Shown in pieces: positions 52,199 to 53,832 of a stretch of DNA of 53,832 nucleotides (its first letter is position 1; every line of letters starts with the position of its first letter). Source of the stretch: an uncultured Pseudomonadota bacterium (lineage in GTDB: Bacteria > Myxococcota_A > UBA796 > GCA-2862545); NCBI GenBank assembly GCA_903861005.1, contig CAIOSP010000154.1, forward strand, positions 1 through 53,832, in the 5' to 3' direction. Under the pieces are notes generated by a model. It ran no database searches. It was not told the origin of the DNA and saw only the letters and a list, made by a program, of their open reading frames with translations. A program made the position numbers and the translations under genes.

Positions 52199-53832
52199 CT
52201 ACGGGGTCGCCGAGTCAGGCGGCGTCGCCGAGTCAGGCGGCGTGCTCGTGTCCGGCGGCGGCGTGGCACCGGGTGGGAGCTGGTCGTCGGGGCTCCCGGT
52301 GCAGGTGTACTGGTACCGCACCTCAAGAGACCCGCCGACGATCAGCTCGGCGCTGGGGACGATCACGCTCTCTGAGCCCGCGTCATAGCTGCCCGAGCTG
52401 ACCAGATCCGTCCGGTGGCCCTGTGCGTCGATCGCCGTGAGGTCGAGGTTGGTCGCCGGACGCCCCAGCGCGAAGTGCCACGGCAGGCCGACGGCGTCCG
52501 CCGCGAACGCGGTCATCGTCGAGTCGAGCGGGCCCGCGCACGCGGACCGGTAGGTGCCGCGCACGCGCTTGAGGATGGAATCGAACGCACCTGGCACGTC
52601 AAACGCGCACCAGCTGGTCGGGGCACCAAACATCAACAGGCGCCCGTCGATGTCGGAGCGGCTCCACCGCTGCTCAAGCGGAGTGACGATGTTGGAGGCG
52701 TTGTAGTACGACGACACCGACGGCGGGCTGACCCACAGGAACACGACGCGGTCCCCGGCGCGGAAGAAGCCTGCGTTGTCCGTGGACGCGAGCGGCTCGG
52801 CGACCGCCTTCAGCACAACGCCCAACGTGTCTTGGGACGTGCCGCGCACGCCCACCTGAACCAACGCGGCCAAGGTGAGCACGGCGTCGGTCGTCTGGCG
52901 ATCGACGTAAGGGAGGCCCGCCGGCGTGCGCGCCAAGCGGCCGCCCGACGACGCGGGCAGCACGCCTACACGGTAGTCGACGTTTGCCTGGTCCAGCGCG
53001 TTGAGCAGGCTGGGGACCGCGTCGGCGAGCAGCGGCTGCACATCCGCCATGCTCGTGCGATCGTCGATCACGATCAGCAGCTCGGTCGGGCCCGGCCCGG
53101 TGACCGGGAAAGTCTCCACCCCGGCACCATTGCCAACGGTGACCGACGCGACGCCAGGCGTGCTGGTCAGCGCCCCAGACGTGGAGGTGTAGGTGCACGT
53201 CCAGACGTCGCCGGACTCCACCGCCCAGGCGGGCACCGCACCGAACATGGTCATGGGGCCATCCCACACGACGCCGTTGCGCCGCCACACCCTCTCGGTC
53301 TGCACGTCGGTGCCGTCAGGGTCCACGGATGGGACGACGTCGTCGCAGACCAAGTTGTCGCACGGCTGGGGACGCGACGGCGTGATGGTCACCAGCGCCT
53401 GCGTGGGAGGCAGGTCTTCAATGTGGACCGGGTTGGACGCCGTCGGCCCGGAGCTTGTCGTGCCGTCGGTCGCGGTGATCTCCGCGGTCCACGTGTCGCC
53501 GAGCGCGGTCGCGGCGGGCAGCAACACAGGGTCGGTGCCCGTTCGGTAGAGCGTGCCGTTCTGGAAGAAGGACCAGGTCGTGGTGACGGCGTCACCGTCC
53601 GCGTCCACCACGTCGGCGTAGGCGGTGAGCGTCTGTTTGTCCCCCGCGGGCGACGGAGACAGCCGCACGTTCGTGATCGTCGGCGCGCTGTTGAGGATGG
53701 TCGCGTCGAGCGCGGCGGTGCTCACGCCATCGTGGCCGTCGTCCGCGGTGACCACCACGTGCCAGATCTGCCCTGGGGCGAGCACCAACGCGCTCACGGT
53801 GTCGGTCGCCTCGGCGAAGGGTACGCCGTCCA
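52199..53832 (-). CDS. Secreted protein with Ig/PKD-like repeats and a von Willebrand A-like domain (5' truncated)
   Basis: The frame is open to the right edge, so the N terminus is missing; about 544 residues are visible. They show at least two PKD/Ig-like modules (ITNVRLSPSPAG ... DADGDAVTTTWSF; VTITPSRPQPCDNLVCDD ... WRRNGVVWDG), then a vWA-like domain opening LLIVIDDRTSMADVQ, with Asp-x-Thr-Ser in place of the usual DxSxS metal site. The end is a Pro/Asp/Ser/Thr linker without a visible anchor. Cys are paired along the chain. Probably a surface or secreted binding protein. Confidence 0.8.
   Translation of the reverse strand, partial: DGVPFAEATDTVSALVLAPGQIWHVVVTADDGHDGVSTAALDATILNSAPTITNVRLSPSPAGDKQTLTAYADVVDADGDAVTTTWSFFQNGTLYRTGTDPVLLPAATALGDTWTAEITATDGTTSSGPTASNPVHIEDLPPTQALVTITPSRPQPCDNLVCDDVVPSVDPDGTDVQTERVWRRNGVVWDGPMTMFGAVPAWAVESGDVWTCTYTSTSGALTSTPGVASVTVGNGAGVETFPVTGPGPTELLIVIDDRTSMADVQPLLADAVPSLLNALDQANVDYRVGVLPASSGGRLARTPAGLPYVDRQTTDAVLTLAALVQVGVRGTSQDTLGVVLKAVAEPLASTDNAGFFRAGDRVVFLWVSPPSVSSYYNASNIVTPLEQRWSRSDIDGRLLMFGAPTSWCAFDVPGAFDSILKRVRGTYRSACAGPLDSTMTAFAADAVGLPWHFALGRPATNLDLTAIDAQGHRTDLVSSGSYDAGSESVIVPSAELIVGGSLEVRYQYTCTGSPDDQLPPGATPPPDTSTPPDSATPPDSATP
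52206..52241. repeat. 18-base perfect tandem repeat, two copies
   Basis: GTCGCCGAGTCAGGCGGC twice in a row at the end of the vWA-like gene; it encodes the PPDSAT repeat of the C-terminal linker. A third, diverged copy follows. Confidence 0.85.

Overview
The window is about 54 kb of very GC-rich DNA, almost fully coding, with 40 protein genes (two cut by the window edges). I see no rRNA, tRNA, CRISPR array or insertion sequence. A secreted trypsin-like protease (7983-9236) ends in a Cys-Gly-Cys / hydrophobic helix / poly-Arg tail of the MYXO-CTERM type. Together with many lipoproteins, Asp-Thr-rich linkers, a Ser/Thr kinase, lamin-tail repeats and frequent GTG/TTG/CTG starts, this points to a diderm bacterium of the Myxococcota (deltaproteobacterial) kind. 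The assignment is inference from gene content, not from a marker tree.

Layout. 1-4.8 kb: end of an alpha/beta-hydrolase, then a leftward, translationally coupled operon (acetyltransferase, TVP38-type membrane protein, mercuric-reductase-like FAD oxidoreductase, family-2 glycosyltransferase) headed by a small unknown gene. 4.9-19.6 kb: mostly single genes: a membrane-anchored helical protein, an exported protein, a gamma-carbonic-anhydrase-like protein, the MYXO-CTERM protease, Lon, a lipoprotein hydrolase, a lamin-tail lipoprotein, acyl-CoA dehydrogenase, Ser/Thr kinase, nitroreductase and an ArsC/Spx-like protein.

19.7-41.3 kb is the notable part. A rightward operon with overlapping genes starts at a good sigma70-like promoter. 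It encodes a CHASE2-type sensor, a large inner-membrane protein built from two tandem PgsC/CapC units plus a long extra-membrane domain, a membrane-anchored beta-rich protein, a possible metallohydrolase, and a 1300-residue exported protein ending in a probable outer-membrane beta-barrel. A GH32 glycosidase lipoprotein follows. Facing it, after an FKBP isomerase and a Cys-rich lipoprotein, is a 1296-residue protein whose second half is a PgsB/CapB-type amide ligase (Mur-ligase relative). PgsB and PgsC are the core of poly-gamma-glutamate synthesis and export, so I read the locus as an envelope-spanning gamma-linked polyamide synthesis and export system adapted to a diderm cell. PgsA/CapA, CapD and CapE are not recognisable. 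A TerB-like protein and a B12-type radical SAM protein are divergent from the ligase.

41.3-47.9 kb: zinc-ribbon membrane protein, AbgT-family transporter, host-attachment-type protein behind a sigma54-like promoter, pappalysin-like metalloprotease lipoprotein, RlmM/FtsJ-like methyltransferase and a membrane-anchored unknown. 47.9-52.1 kb: a leftward coupled operon (EthD-like protein, 3-beta-HSD-type dehydrogenase, short-chain dehydrogenase, steroid-5-alpha-reductase-type membrane enzyme) that looks built for sterol or related lipid chemistry, followed upstream by a TauE/SafE transporter. The window ends inside a secreted protein with Ig-like repeats and a von Willebrand A-like domain.

All functions are read from motifs and remembered families; no search was run.
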